In this document: positions 6,755 to 16,140 of the stretch, piece after piece | Layout: every line of letters starts with the position of its first letter | How positions within the stretch are numbered: the first letter of the stretch is position 1 | Assembly: GCA_902798425.1 (NCBI GenBank) | Contig: CADBWR010000001.1 | Coordinates: 1-64,000, forward strand | Length of the DNA: 64,000 nucleotides | Source of the DNA: an uncultured Bacteroidales bacterium | GTDB lineage: Bacteria; Bacteroidota; Bacteroidia; Bacteroidales; Bacteroidaceae | Reading direction: 5' to 3' | Translations under genes and position numbers: made by a program | The notes under the pieces: generated by a model | Told to the model about the DNA's origin: nothing | The model's input: only the letters and a program-made list of their open reading frames with translations | The model's database searches: none

Positions 6755-9700
6755 ATGAAAAAAGCATTCTGGTGGATATTGATCATTTTGCTGAGTCCCG
6801 TGCTGCTTTTCCTCGTGCTCACGGTGCTGCTCTACCTGCCCCCCGTACAGAACTGGGCGGTAGACAAGGTGACTGCCATCGCTTCCGAGAAGACGGGTAT
6901 GGATATCTCGATAGACCGCATTAACCTGTCGTTCCCCATTGACCTCTCGATAGACCATTTCCGCGTAAACAAAAGCCAACAGCCAACAGCCGATGGCCAA
7001 CAGCTGAATGATACCATTGCTGATGTTGAGCGCATGGTGGTTGACGTACAGCTGTGGCCCTTGTTCAGCAGCAAGGTCGTCATCAATGAGTTGGAGGTTA
7101 CCAATACACAATTCAACACCCTCGACATGGTTGCTGCCGCCCAGGTCAAGGGACGTTTCTCCCGTCTGTTTATGGCCAGCAAGGGTATTGATCTGGATAA
7201 GCAGACGGTAGACCTGAACGGCTCACGTCTGGAGGAAGCCTACTTGGATATCCAGATGGCTGACTCTATTCCCGAAGATACAACGACCAGCGAACCTACG
7301 CTGTGGAAAATATATGTTGACAGCATGACCGTGGACCGCAGTGATGTGGTTTTCCACATGCCTGGAGACACCATGAGCGTCAGTGCCCACATGGGAACAC
7401 TGACAGCCCGCGAGGCACTGATTGACCTGGGTACACAAACCTATACGGTAGGAAGTGTGGACTGGTTGAACGGTGCTGTAAAGTATGACCAGAATTACCA
7501 GCCCCACATTGAAGGACTGGACTATAACCATATAGATCTTAGTGACATCACCGTAGGCATAGACTCCATCTACTACTGCGACCCGACCCTGCGACTGCAC
7601 TTGCGCCAGGTAGCACTAAAGGAGAAGAGCGGACTGGCTGTGACGCACCTCTCGGGACCTGTGGCCATGGAGAATGGGGCTGTCAAGTTGCCTAAATTCC
7701 GCTTGTCGACACCCTATAGTGATATAGACGTCGAACTCGACATGCCGCTGTCGCTGATGGAACCTGTTGACCCAGGAAAGATGCGGCTGAGGATGAATGC
7801 CTCGCTGGGTAAGCAAGATCTGATGCCATTCATGGCAGATTTGCCTGTTGCCATGCGCCAGCGCTGGCCCGAGTATCCACTGACGGTCAGTGGCTTGCTG
7901 AAGGGCAATATGCAACATATGGATTTCCATGATTTAGAGATGGCGCTGCCTACTGCCTTCCATGCCACGGCCACCGGTTTTGCCGCCAACCTCGATAATC
8001 CTGATATGCTGCGTGCTGATGTGCAGTTTAAGGCCAATACCCAGAATCTGGGTTTTGTTATGGCTATGATGCCCCGTGACATGCAGCGCGACTACCGCAT
8101 ACCGCCTTTGTCTGCACAAGGACGTGTGAAGGCTGACGGTCAGCAGTATTTTGCTGATATTACAGCTCGTGAGGGTAAGGGAATGGTCAAGGCTAAAGGC
8201 TCGTTCCATGCCACAGCGATGCGTTACGATGCAGACATCAAGATACGTGACCTGAACGTCCACCACTTTATGCCCCGTGACAGCATCTATACCCTCTCTG
8301 CCGATGTGACAGCCAAGGGACAGGGCACCGACTTCTTCTCTCCGCGTACGCGTCTTGTTGCTGATGCGAAGATTCACCATGTGGGCTATGGCAAACTGAA
8401 TATCGACAATATCACTGCTCACGCATTGGTCGGTGATGGTAAGGCTCATGCCAACCTTGTCAGTCTCAACCCCTTGCTGCAGGGTGCTGTCAACTTTGAT
8501 GCCTTGCTGTCGAAAACTCGTTTCGATGGTACGCTGAGTACCGACTTCCAGACATTGGACCTTTATAAGATGGGTGTTACACCCGACCCGCTGACCATTG
8601 GCCTGTGCGGCCATTTCGATGTCAATTCCGACCTGAAGTTGACGCATCATGCTACAGGATTCATCAATGACCTCTTTATCAAGGACTCCATTCACGTATA
8701 TCGCCCTACTGATGTTGACTTGGCACTTCATACCACTCCAGATACCATCTTCGCACGTGCCCAGAGTGGTGACTTCATCGTGAAACTGGATGCCAGCGGC
8801 AATTACGAGGAATTGCTTGACCAATTCACGCTGTTGGGCGACTCTGCCATGGCGCAATTGGAGAGAAAAACTATCGACCAGCCAGCTCTGCGTAAATTGC
8901 TGCCTACCATGCGTATGACACTGGAAAGTAAGCGCGAGAATCCTGTTGCTACCTTCCTTAAAGCCAGTGCCGACGTCGACTTCAAAGATATGCTCTTTGA
9001 CGTTTCTACCTCTGCTGAAGCAGGTATCAACGGACGTGGCTATATCCACTCTCTGACGATTAGTGAGTTACGTCTTGATACCATCAATTTCTCGTTGATA
9101 CAGCGTAAGGAACGGTTGTCCTTTGGTGGTCAGATACGTAACAACAAGAAGAATCCGCAATTTGTCTTCAATGCCCTTTTCGATGGCATTCTGCAGGAGC
9201 GTGGCGCTACCCTCGGCGTGCGCTACTATGATGCAGACGACAAGCTCGGTGCCCGTATCGGTGCCCAGGCAGAAGTGGTAAATGGCGGATTGTCACTGCA
9301 CCTTGTGCCCGCACGTCCTACACTGGGCTATAAGGAGTTTGCGGTGAATAGCGACAATTTCCTGTTCCTTGGTACTTCCGGAAAAGTGAAGGCTAAGGTC
9401 GACCTGCGTGCCGACGACGGCATGGGCATCCGTCTCTATTCAGAAGAAACAGATCCCGATGCCTTGCAGGACCTGACACTGAGCCTTCATCAGTTTAACC
9501 TGGAAGAGGTTACCTCTGTCATCCCCTATGCACCCCGCATGTCTGGTGTGCTGAATGGTGACTACCATGTTGTACAGGATGCCAGTGGACAATTCTCTGT
9601 TGCTGGCGATATGGGCGTTCGCAACATGACCTATGAGCGTTGTCCTATTGGTAATATCAGTACGGAAATGGTATATCTGCAGAAAGAGAACGACGCCCAT

Positions 9701-11398
9701 GCCATTGAAGCACGTCTGATGAAGGACAATAATGAGATAGGTATGCTTACAGGTACCTATTATAATGAAGGTGAAGGTTCGCTGGATGCAAAGTTGCAGT
9801 TGGAGCACCTCCCCCTGAGTATGGTCAATGGTTTCGTTCCTGACCAGCTTTGTGGTCTGCAGGGCTTCGGTGAAGGCGAATTGACGATACAGGGACCTTT
9901 GTCCCGTCCGGAGGTTAATGGTGAAGTCTATCTCTCCGACTCCTATTTGGAAAGTATACCTTATGGTGTCAAACTACGCTTTGATGACGACCCCGTACGT
10001 ATCCAGCATTCCAACCTGCTGTTTGAGAACTTTACAGTTTATGCCCATAACGATAATCCGCTGAATGTGCAAGGTAATGTTGACTTCCATGACCTGGACA
10101 AGATTATGGTTAATTTGCGCATGCAGGCCAAGAATTTCCAGATTATCGGTGCTAAGGAGCATGCCAAGAGCGTAGCCTATGGCAAGGCCTTCGTCAATGT
10201 CTTTGCCATGATGAATGGCTCACTGGAAAATCTTAACATGCGAGGACGTCTGGAGGTGCTGGGAAGTACGGATATGGGCTATATCCTGCGTGATACCCCT
10301 ATTACGACAGATAATCAGTTGGATGGCTTGGTGAAGTTTACCGACTTCAGCGACACCACTCAGACGGCAGTTACGCGCCCGCCTATTAATGGCTTCCGTA
10401 TGGATATGACGCTCAATGTCTCCAATGGTGCTCACATCATGGCCTACATGAATGCGGACCACTCCAACTATATTGACCTGATGGGTGGAGGAACGCTACG
10501 CATGCTCTATAGTCCTGCAGACAACCTGCAGTTGACAGGCCGTTATACCTTGTCGAACGGTGAGATGAAGTATGCCTTGCCCATTATTCCGCTAAAGACG
10601 TTTACGATACAAGACGGCTCTTACATAGAGTTTACGGGCGACCCCATGAATCCTACACTGAATATCGCTGCCCAGGAGCGTACCAAGGCTACAGTGACGG
10701 GTGCCAATGGTGTTGGGCGTAGTGTTGCCTTTGACTGTGGCGTAAACATTACCCGTACACTCAACGACATGGGACTTGAGTTCACGCTTGATGCTCCGGA
10801 GGATATGCAGTTACATGGTGAACTGCAGGCAATGGGTATTGAGCAGCGTGGTAAGTTGGCTGTTACGATGCTGACAACAGGTATGTATCTGGCTGATGGC
10901 AATACCAAACCCTTCTCCATGAACTCTGCCCTGAGCTCATTCCTCAGCAGTGAGATAAGCAATCTGACAGGTAATGCCCTCCGCACTCTTGACTTGTCGT
11001 TTGGTATGGACAAATCTACCGATGCTACGGGACAGTCTCATACGGACTATTCGTTTAAATTCGCTAAGCGTTTCCTCAACAACCGTTTAAAACTGGCTGT
11101 TGGTGGTAAAGTGACTACCGGCGCTGAAATGCCGGGTGGTCGAAATAACTCGTTCTTCGACAATGTTTCGCTAGAGTATCGCCTGGACGATACGGCCAAT
11201 AAGTACCTGAACGTCTACTTCCAGAATAATTCTTATGACTGGCTTGACGGCTATACGCAGAAGTATGGCGGTGGTTTCATCTGGCGTCGTACGCTCCAGA
11301 ACTTTACTGACATTTTCCGTTTCAAGGACAACAGCAGCATGATGTCGCTGCCTCCTGTTCGTAATGACTCTATAAAGACAAAGCGCAATGACAAATAA
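6755..11398 (+). CDS. tamB: TamB-like translocation and assembly module protein
   Basis: Large (1547 residues) AsmA/TamB-type protein anchored in the inner membrane by one N-terminal helix (about 5-30) and expected to span the periplasm as a long beta groove for lipid or outer-membrane protein traffic. The N-terminus (LPPVQNWAVDKVTAIASEKTGMDI) and the repetitive beta-rich body are typical, and the DUF490/TamB region occupies the last 350-400 residues, with TGRYTLSNGEMKYALPIIP. The next gene, TamL, overlaps its end by 11 bases, giving the known TamB-TamL pairing. Codons around 6968-7002 consist of an AGCCAACAGCCAAC-type microsatellite read in frame (NKSQQPTADGQQ). Confidence 0.93.
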   Translation: MKKAFWWILIILLSPVLLFLVLTVLLYLPPVQNWAVDKVTAIASEKTGMDISIDRINLSFPIDLSIDHFRVNKSQQPTADGQQLNDTIADVERMVVDVQLWPLFSSKVVINELEVTNTQFNTLDMVAAAQVKGRFSRLFMASKGIDLDKQTVDLNGSRLEEAYLDIQMADSIPEDTTTSEPTLWKIYVDSMTVDRSDVVFHMPGDTMSVSAHMGTLTAREALIDLGTQTYTVGSVDWLNGAVKYDQNYQPHIEGLDYNHIDLSDITVGIDSIYYCDPTLRLHLRQVALKEKSGLAVTHLSGPVAMENGAVKLPKFRLSTPYSDIDVELDMPLSLMEPVDPGKMRLRMNASLGKQDLMPFMADLPVAMRQRWPEYPLTVSGLLKGNMQHMDFHDLEMALPTAFHATATGFAANLDNPDMLRADVQFKANTQNLGFVMAMMPRDMQRDYRIPPLSAQGRVKADGQQYFADITAREGKGMVKAKGSFHATAMRYDADIKIRDLNVHHFMPRDSIYTLSADVTAKGQGTDFFSPRTRLVADAKIHHVGYGKLNIDNITAHALVGDGKAHANLVSLNPLLQGAVNFDALLSKTRFDGTLSTDFQTLDLYKMGVTPDPLTIGLCGHFDVNSDLKLTHHATGFINDLFIKDSIHVYRPTDVDLALHTTPDTIFARAQSGDFIVKLDASGNYEELLDQFTLLGDSAMAQLERKTIDQPALRKLLPTMRMTLESKRENPVATFLKASADVDFKDMLFDVSTSAEAGINGRGYIHSLTISELRLDTINFSLIQRKERLSFGGQIRNNKKNPQFVFNALFDGILQERGATLGVRYYDADDKLGARIGAQAEVVNGGLSLHLVPARPTLGYKEFAVNSDNFLFLGTSGKVKAKVDLRADDGMGIRLYSEETDPDALQDLTLSLHQFNLEEVTSVIPYAPRMSGVLNGDYHVVQDASGQFSVAGDMGVRNMTYERCPIGNISTEMVYLQKENDAHAIEARLMKDNNEIGMLTGTYYNEGEGSLDAKLQLEHLPLSMVNGFVPDQLCGLQGFGEGELTIQGPLSRPEVNGEVYLSDSYLESIPYGVKLRFDDDPVRIQHSNLLFENFTVYAHNDNPLNVQGNVDFHDLDKIMVNLRMQAKNFQIIGAKEHAKSVAYGKAFVNVFAMMNGSLENLNMRGRLEVLGSTDMGYILRDTPITTDNQLDGLVKFTDFSDTTQTAVTRPPINGFRMDMTLNVSNGAHIMAYMNADHSNYIDLMGGGTLRMLYSPADNLQLTGRYTLSNGEMKYALPIIPLKTFTIQDGSYIEFTGDPMNPTLNIAAQERTKATVTGANGVGRSVAFDCGVNITRTLNDMGLEFTLDAPEDMQLHGELQAMGIEQRGKLAVTMLTTGMYLADGNTKPFSMNSALSSFLSSEISNLTGNALRTLDLSFGMDKSTDATGQSHTDYSFKFAKRFLNNRLKLAVGGKVTTGAEMPGGRNNSFFDNVSLEYRLDDTANKYLNVYFQNNSYDWLDGYTQKYGGGFIWRRTLQNFTDIFRFKDNSSMMSLPPVRNDSIKTKRNDK

Positions 11399-13769
11399 TA
11401 GGATAGGTTCTTTTCTGCAGAGCAGAGCGTGGTGCTGCGAATTGCTATTGGCTATTGGCAGTATGCTCTTAGTATCCTGTTCCATGACGAAGGATATCCC
11501 TGAAGGCGAGCAACTCTTCACGGGACTGAAAACCATTAAGTGGGAGAATGCCGAACCATCGGACAACCTTATTGAAACCCAGGCTGAGATAGAGGCTGCG
11601 CTGGCTACAGCACCTAATGGCTCCCTGTTTGGCAGTAGCTACTATCGTCTGCCTTTCTCTTTTGGTGTCAGTGTGTGGAACAAGTATTCCGAGAAAGATA
11701 CCCCCTTTGCCCGTTGGATGACGAAGACGTTTGGCCGCCAGCCTGTGTTGATGTCATGGGTCAATCCTGAGCTACGTGCCTCTGTGGCGCAGAATGTGTT
11801 ACGCAATCATGGCTACTTTCATGGACAGGTGAACTATGAATCCGTACAGCAGAAGAATCCCAAGACGGCGAAAATACAGTACACGGTAACACCTGGCCGT
11901 CTCTATATGATTGACAGCATTGGCTATTATGACTTCCCTGCACACGCTGATAGTCTGATACAGAGTACGATGGATGAAACAGCTATCCATCGCGGCGATC
12001 CATTTGTCGTGTCGCACCTTGATGCAGAGCGCCAACGCATCAGTAACCTGTTGCGTAACAATGGCTATTATTACTATCAGCCGAGTTATGCTGCTTACTT
12101 AGCCGATACCTTTGTCGTTGATGGCAAGGCGCAGTTGCAGTTCCGCTTAGCCAATGATGTACCTGTGGCGGCTACCCATCCTTGGTATATTGGTCGTATC
12201 AATGTCAATATGAAGAAGTCGTTCATGGAACAGCCAACCGACTCGTTCCGTAGCCGCTTTCTCACGATTCGCTATTCAGGGAAGAAACCGCCAGTACGCC
12301 CCCGTGTGCTGTTAGCTGATATGAAGTTGCGTCCTCGTCAGCTGTTCAGCTATACTGACTACGTGGAATCTGCTAGTAAAATTAATGCGATGGGACTGTT
12401 CTCGATGACCGAGTTTCAGTTTACCCCACGTGATACCACTGCCGCATGCGATACCCTTGACTTGACGCTGAACTGTACCTTCGACAAGCCATGGGACTTT
12501 TATGTAGAAACCAACTTTAATGCGCGAACCATTGGACGTATGGGTCCCGAGCTGAAAATGGGTATCACCCGTCGCAATGCCTTCCGTGGCGGTGAGAAGA
12601 TTGACGTCAATGTCCACGGCTCCTACGAGTGGGCAACAAGCAATGGCTCGTCGATGAATAACTACGAGTATGGTGCCGATGCCTCTGTGGAGTTCCCGCG
12701 TATCATTGCACCCTTTATCAAGAACTTCCAGCGTCCGCGCCGTGACAAGAACGGTCGTCCGCGCCGGCGCCTGTTCTATAGTACACCAACCACAATAGCT
12801 AAGGCATCTACCAATATCATTCATCGTCCGGGCTATTATAAGATGCATGTCGTCTCTGGTGAGTGGACTTATCGCTGGCAGACCTCAGAAAAAAGCCGCC
12901 ACGAGTTCTCGCCGCTGACTCTGAAGTATCAGTTTATGAACAGCCATACGGAAGCTTTTGACGATATTGTCGCCAAGAACCCATACCTATGGGTAACCAT
13001 GCAGGACTATTTCATTCCGGAGATGCGCTATACTTATACCTATACCTCTCCGAAAGGCACGCTGCATCCTGTACGTTGGGAGACTACTCTTGCTGAGTCG
13101 GGTAATGCCGTTGCTCTCTATGATGTCCTTACTGGTAAGTCTTGGAATGACAAGGACAAAACCATGTTCAAGAATCCCTATTCACAGTTTGTGAAAGTGG
13201 AAACTGACTTTACGAAGACGCTTACCTTGGATAGTCACTCCAAGATAGTAGGTCATGTCAATGCCGGTATTATCTATCACTATGGCAATAGTGACTGGCT
13301 GCCCAATAGTGAGATGTTCTATGTGGGTGGTGCTAATAGCATTCGTGCTTTCTCTGTGCGTGGCATAGGTCCTGGCTCGTTCCCCGGCCTTGGAGATAAG
13401 GCGGCCTCTTATCTGTTGCAGAATGGTGACATCAAGTTTGTCGCCAACGTTGAATACCGTCGTCAACTGTTTGGCTCACTGCATGGTGCCGTGTTCCTTG
13501 ATGCAGGTAATGTATGGACGACTAAGGAAAAGCTTGGTGACGAGATGCCGGGTTATGGTTCCACTATCTTTAAGTGGAAGGATGTCTTCCAGCAGATGGC
13601 TGTAGGCACTGGCATTGGCCTTCGCTATGATATGGACTTCCTGGTACTGCGTCTGGACTGGGGCGTTGCGCTCCACTTGCCTTACGCTACGGAGAAGTCG
13701 GGTTTCTATAATGTTCCCAGTTTCAAAGGTAGTCATACGCTGCACTTTGCTATTGGTTATCCTTTCTGA
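11388..13769 (+). CDS. tamL: TamL: BamA/TamA-family outer membrane lipoprotein
   Basis: Omp85-family outer-membrane protein of 793 residues, the Bacteroidetes lipoprotein form of TamA. The N-terminus has a hydrophobic signal ending in a lipobox (LLVSCSMTKDIPEGEQLFTG), so Cys about 31 is probably lipidated. POTRA-like regions follow (for instance GYFHGQVNYES and NNGYYYYQPSY), then a 16-strand D15/Omp85 barrel with the family motif GGANSIRAFSVRGIGPGS (about 647-664) and a terminal strand HTLHFAIGYPF. It overlaps tamB by 11 bases, suggesting translational coupling. Its expected role is to receive the TamB conduit at the outer membrane. Confidence 0.93.
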   Translation: MTNNRIGSFLQSRAWCCELLLAIGSMLLVSCSMTKDIPEGEQLFTGLKTIKWENAEPSDNLIETQAEIEAALATAPNGSLFGSSYYRLPFSFGVSVWNKYSEKDTPFARWMTKTFGRQPVLMSWVNPELRASVAQNVLRNHGYFHGQVNYESVQQKNPKTAKIQYTVTPGRLYMIDSIGYYDFPAHADSLIQSTMDETAIHRGDPFVVSHLDAERQRISNLLRNNGYYYYQPSYAAYLADTFVVDGKAQLQFRLANDVPVAATHPWYIGRINVNMKKSFMEQPTDSFRSRFLTIRYSGKKPPVRPRVLLADMKLRPRQLFSYTDYVESASKINAMGLFSMTEFQFTPRDTTAACDTLDLTLNCTFDKPWDFYVETNFNARTIGRMGPELKMGITRRNAFRGGEKIDVNVHGSYEWATSNGSSMNNYEYGADASVEFPRIIAPFIKNFQRPRRDKNGRPRRRLFYSTPTTIAKASTNIIHRPGYYKMHVVSGEWTYRWQTSEKSRHEFSPLTLKYQFMNSHTEAFDDIVAKNPYLWVTMQDYFIPEMRYTYTYTSPKGTLHPVRWETTLAESGNAVALYDVLTGKSWNDKDKTMFKNPYSQFVKVETDFTKTLTLDSHSKIVGHVNAGIIYHYGNSDWLPNSEMFYVGGANSIRAFSVRGIGPGSFPGLGDKAASYLLQNGDIKFVANVEYRRQLFGSLHGAVFLDAGNVWTTKEKLGDEMPGYGSTIFKWKDVFQQMAVGTGIGLRYDMDFLVLRLDWGVALHLPYATEKSGFYNVPSFKGSHTLHFAIGYPF

Positions 13770-13803
13770 TGAAATACTATTAGCTATTATAAAGATACAA
13801 ACT

Positions 13804-15057
13804 ATGGAAAGAACATGGAGATGGTTTGGCAAGAAAGACAAGATTACGCTTGCCCAACTGAGACAAATTGGAGTGGAGGGTATTGTTACTGCTTTGCACG
13901 ATGTACCCCTTGGAGAGGTATGGACACGTGAGAAAATACGCGACCTACGTGAATACATTGAGAGCTACGGCATGCGCTGGAGCGTGGTGGAGTCGTTGCC
14001 GGTAGTAGAGACCATTAAATATGGCGGTCCTGACCGTGACCACCAGATAGAGGTATATAAGGAGTCGCTGCGTAACTTGGCAGCAGAGGGCATCCACTGC
14101 ATCTGCTATAATTTTATGCCCGTGCTGGACTGGGCTCGCACCGACCTGTTCCATGACAATCCCAATGGCGCTACCAACCTCTATTTTAACTATGCAGAAT
14201 TTGCCTACTTTGACATCTATATTCTGAAACGCCCCGGTGCTCGTGAGGAGTGGGAGAAGTTCCAATTCCCAAAAGGGTGGGGTGAAGGTCGTAGTGTTAT
14301 TGCCGAGTGCGATGAGTTGGCTAAGACTATGACCCCCGAGAAAGACCACAAGTTGGTGGAAAATATCGTCATCAAGACACAAGGTTTCGTAAGTGGCAAC
14401 TTCAGTGAGAACGATGAAGCTCCTATCCAGAAATTCCGTGAGTTCCTTGATTTGTATAAAGGTATAGACAAGGCTCAGTTGCGCGAAAACATGAAGTACT
14501 TCCTGGAGAGTATCATGCCCGTCTGTGAGGAGTGTAATATGAATATGTGTGTGCATCCCGATGATCCCCCCATCGAAATTCTAGGACTGCCACGTATTGT
14601 CCGTACCGAGGAGGATATCCAGTGGTTCCTCAATGCCGTGCCCAACAAGCATAACGGTCTGACATTCTGCGCTGGTTCACTGTCAGCAGGTGCTTATAAC
14701 AATGTGGTGGAGCTGGCTAAGAAATTTGCGTCACGTACGCACTTTGTACATTTGCGCTCTTGTCATATTTTCCCCAACGGTGACTTCACTGAGGCCAGCC
14801 ATTTGGGTGGTCGTGCTGACCTTATCGAATTGTGCAGAATCTTTGAGAAGGAGAATCCTCAACTGCCTATGCGTGTAGACCACGGTATGACATTCACGGA
14901 TGAGCCTGGTGGCATTATGGACGAGTCAAGCCATGGGCATAACGCAGGTTATACCTTGCTGGGCCGTATGTTCGCACTAGGTCAGGTACAGGGTATTCTT
15001 GCTACCGTCGACCGCGAGTTAGGTATTGAGTATAAACAACCCGGATTCTTTGATTGA
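13804..15057 (+). CDS. uxuA: Mannonate dehydratase
   Basis: Converts D-mannonate to 2-keto-3-deoxygluconate in hexuronate catabolism. The 417-residue product starts at MERTWRWFGKKDKITLAQLRQIG and has typical family segments, with metal-ligand regions CVHPDDPP, HLRSCHIFPNGDF and MRVDHGMTF near the C-terminus, and length close to characterised enzymes. An upstream in-frame extension to 13615 lies inside tamL and is rejected. The gene fits the pectin (galacturonate) diet suggested by 41390-45809, but no uxaB/uxaC, kinase or aldolase partner is in the window, so its position after tamL is odd. Its end overlaps the next gene. Confidence 0.93.
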   Translation: MERTWRWFGKKDKITLAQLRQIGVEGIVTALHDVPLGEVWTREKIRDLREYIESYGMRWSVVESLPVVETIKYGGPDRDHQIEVYKESLRNLAAEGIHCICYNFMPVLDWARTDLFHDNPNGATNLYFNYAEFAYFDIYILKRPGAREEWEKFQFPKGWGEGRSVIAECDELAKTMTPEKDHKLVENIVIKTQGFVSGNFSENDEAPIQKFREFLDLYKGIDKAQLRENMKYFLESIMPVCEECNMNMCVHPDDPPIEILGLPRIVRTEEDIQWFLNAVPNKHNGLTFCAGSLSAGAYNNVVELAKKFASRTHFVHLRSCHIFPNGDFTEASHLGGRADLIELCRIFEKENPQLPMRVDHGMTFTDEPGGIMDESSHGHNAGYTLLGRMFALGQVQGILATVDRELGIEYKQPGFFD

Positions 15058-15991
15058 TAAGATTGTGGAAGTAGCGAATGATAGGTGGGGCATCCTTTAT
15101 TGCCCCAAAGGTCGTGGCAGTAAGCAACGTGAGAAAATACAGCGCGTGCTGGACGAGCGTAAGGTGCAGTATGACTTCGTGCAGAGCGAGTCGACAGAGA
15201 GCGTAGAACGTCTGATGACCATGCTGATACGCAATGGCTATAAAACCATTATCATTATGGGGGGCGACTCTGCGCTGAACGATGCTGTCAACTGTCTGAT
15301 GGCTGAAGAGAAACAGGTGCGTGACAGTATTGCCTTGGGTGTCATCCCGAATGGTGTGATGAATGACTTCGCTCGCTATTGGGGATTCACTGAAGGCGAG
15401 ATGGAACAGACCGTAGACTGGCTTCTGAAACGCCGCGTCCGCACTGTTGATCTCGGCTGTGTGAGATATACAAACAAAAAAAATGAACACTGTCATCGCT
15501 ACTTCCTCAACTGTGTCAATATTGGACTGATAGCAGACATCATGAACTTGCGCCGCCAGACGCGTTCGCTGCTGGGTTCCCATACGCTGTCGTTCGTCGT
15601 TTCCTTCTTCTTGATGATATTCCATCGCATGGACTACAAAATGCGTGTGCGCTTGAATAATGAAACAGTCGAACGCAAAATGATGACGATGTGTATAGGC
15701 AGCGGTCCTGGCTATGGACAGACTCCTAATGCTGTACCTTATAATGGTATGCTTGACGTTTCAATGGTGTATCATACGGAGATGATGCAACTATTGGCGG
15801 GGTTGTGGCTGTTGGTGACAGGGCGCTTCCTGAATCATCGCAGTGTGCATCCTTACCGCACCCGTGAGGTGGTTGTCGAGGATACACCACACGCGTTGGT
15901 AGGTGTCGATGGACGTCTGATAGGTAAGCCGGTGGGCTCTTATCGTATCACCGTCGAACAGGAAGTTCTTAATTTCTTGATACCCGTTTAA
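15050..15991 (+). CDS. Diacylglycerol kinase-like lipid kinase (DAGK catalytic domain)
   Basis: Predicted lipid or sphingosine kinase of the DAGK/LCB5 fold, about 313 residues from the TTG at 15050. The nucleotide-binding region has IIMGGDSALNDAVNC (GGD motif) and LGVIPNGVMNDFARYWG, and the C-terminal half has GSGPGYGQTPNAVPYNGMLDVSMVY, typical of the family. No ATG is near the start; TTG at 15050 (just before the uxuA stop) or TTG at 15026 are both possible, and I prefer 15050 because homologues tend to start a few residues before RWGILYCPK. Substrate unknown; Bacteroidetes use such enzymes on diacylglycerol or sphingoid bases. Confidence 0.82.
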   Translation: MIDKIVEVANDRWGILYCPKGRGSKQREKIQRVLDERKVQYDFVQSESTESVERLMTMLIRNGYKTIIIMGGDSALNDAVNCLMAEEKQVRDSIALGVIPNGVMNDFARYWGFTEGEMEQTVDWLLKRRVRTVDLGCVRYTNKKNEHCHRYFLNCVNIGLIADIMNLRRQTRSLLGSHTLSFVVSFFLMIFHRMDYKMRVRLNNETVERKMMTMCIGSGPGYGQTPNAVPYNGMLDVSMVYHTEMMQLLAGLWLLVTGRFLNHRSVHPYRTREVVVEDTPHALVGVDGRLIGKPVGSYRITVEQEVLNFLIPV

Positions 15992-16020
15992 GTTCTTTTT
16001 GCTACGTTTTTTCCTCCTTT

Positions 16021-16072
16021 GACTACAAAATAGGGCATTTTATTTAAAAAAGTGCAAAAATATTTTGTAGTC
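16021..16072. repeat. 12-bp inverted repeat in glycogen operon promoter
   Basis: GACTACAAAATA (16021-16032) and TATTTTGTAGTC (16061-16072) are perfect reverse complements separated by 28 bases. The right arm contains the TTTG -33 element (16064-16067). This placement suggests an operator or a looped regulator site for the glycogen genes, though no regulator is encoded next to it. Confidence 0.7.
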
Positions 16073-16094
16073 ACAGCGAAATTGCGTACTTTTG
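16064..16094 (+). promoter_or_regulatory. Promoter of glycogen gene cluster
   Basis: TTTG (16064-16067), 19 bases, then TACTTTTG (16087-16094): an ideal Bacteroidetes promoter, 46 bases before ATG 16141. It drives the debranching enzyme, GT4 and GH57 genes. Confidence 0.85.
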
Positions 16095-16140
16095 AAGGTG
16101 ATTACTAATCTAAAAATAAACTTATTATAATATAGGAACT

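Noticed and set aside
7934-9049. 371-residue open frame antisense to tamB
   Set aside because: Composition without domain signals, inside a strong TamB coding region; a shadow frame. Other antisense frames across the window were dropped for the same reason.
13615-13803. N-terminal extension of uxuA
   Set aside because: The extra 63 residues lie inside tamL in another frame and do not resemble mannonate dehydratase.
15992-16063. Riboswitch upstream of the glycogen operon
   Set aside because: The region lies upstream of the promoter, so it is not transcribed into that operon's leader; the inverted repeat is better read as a DNA operator.
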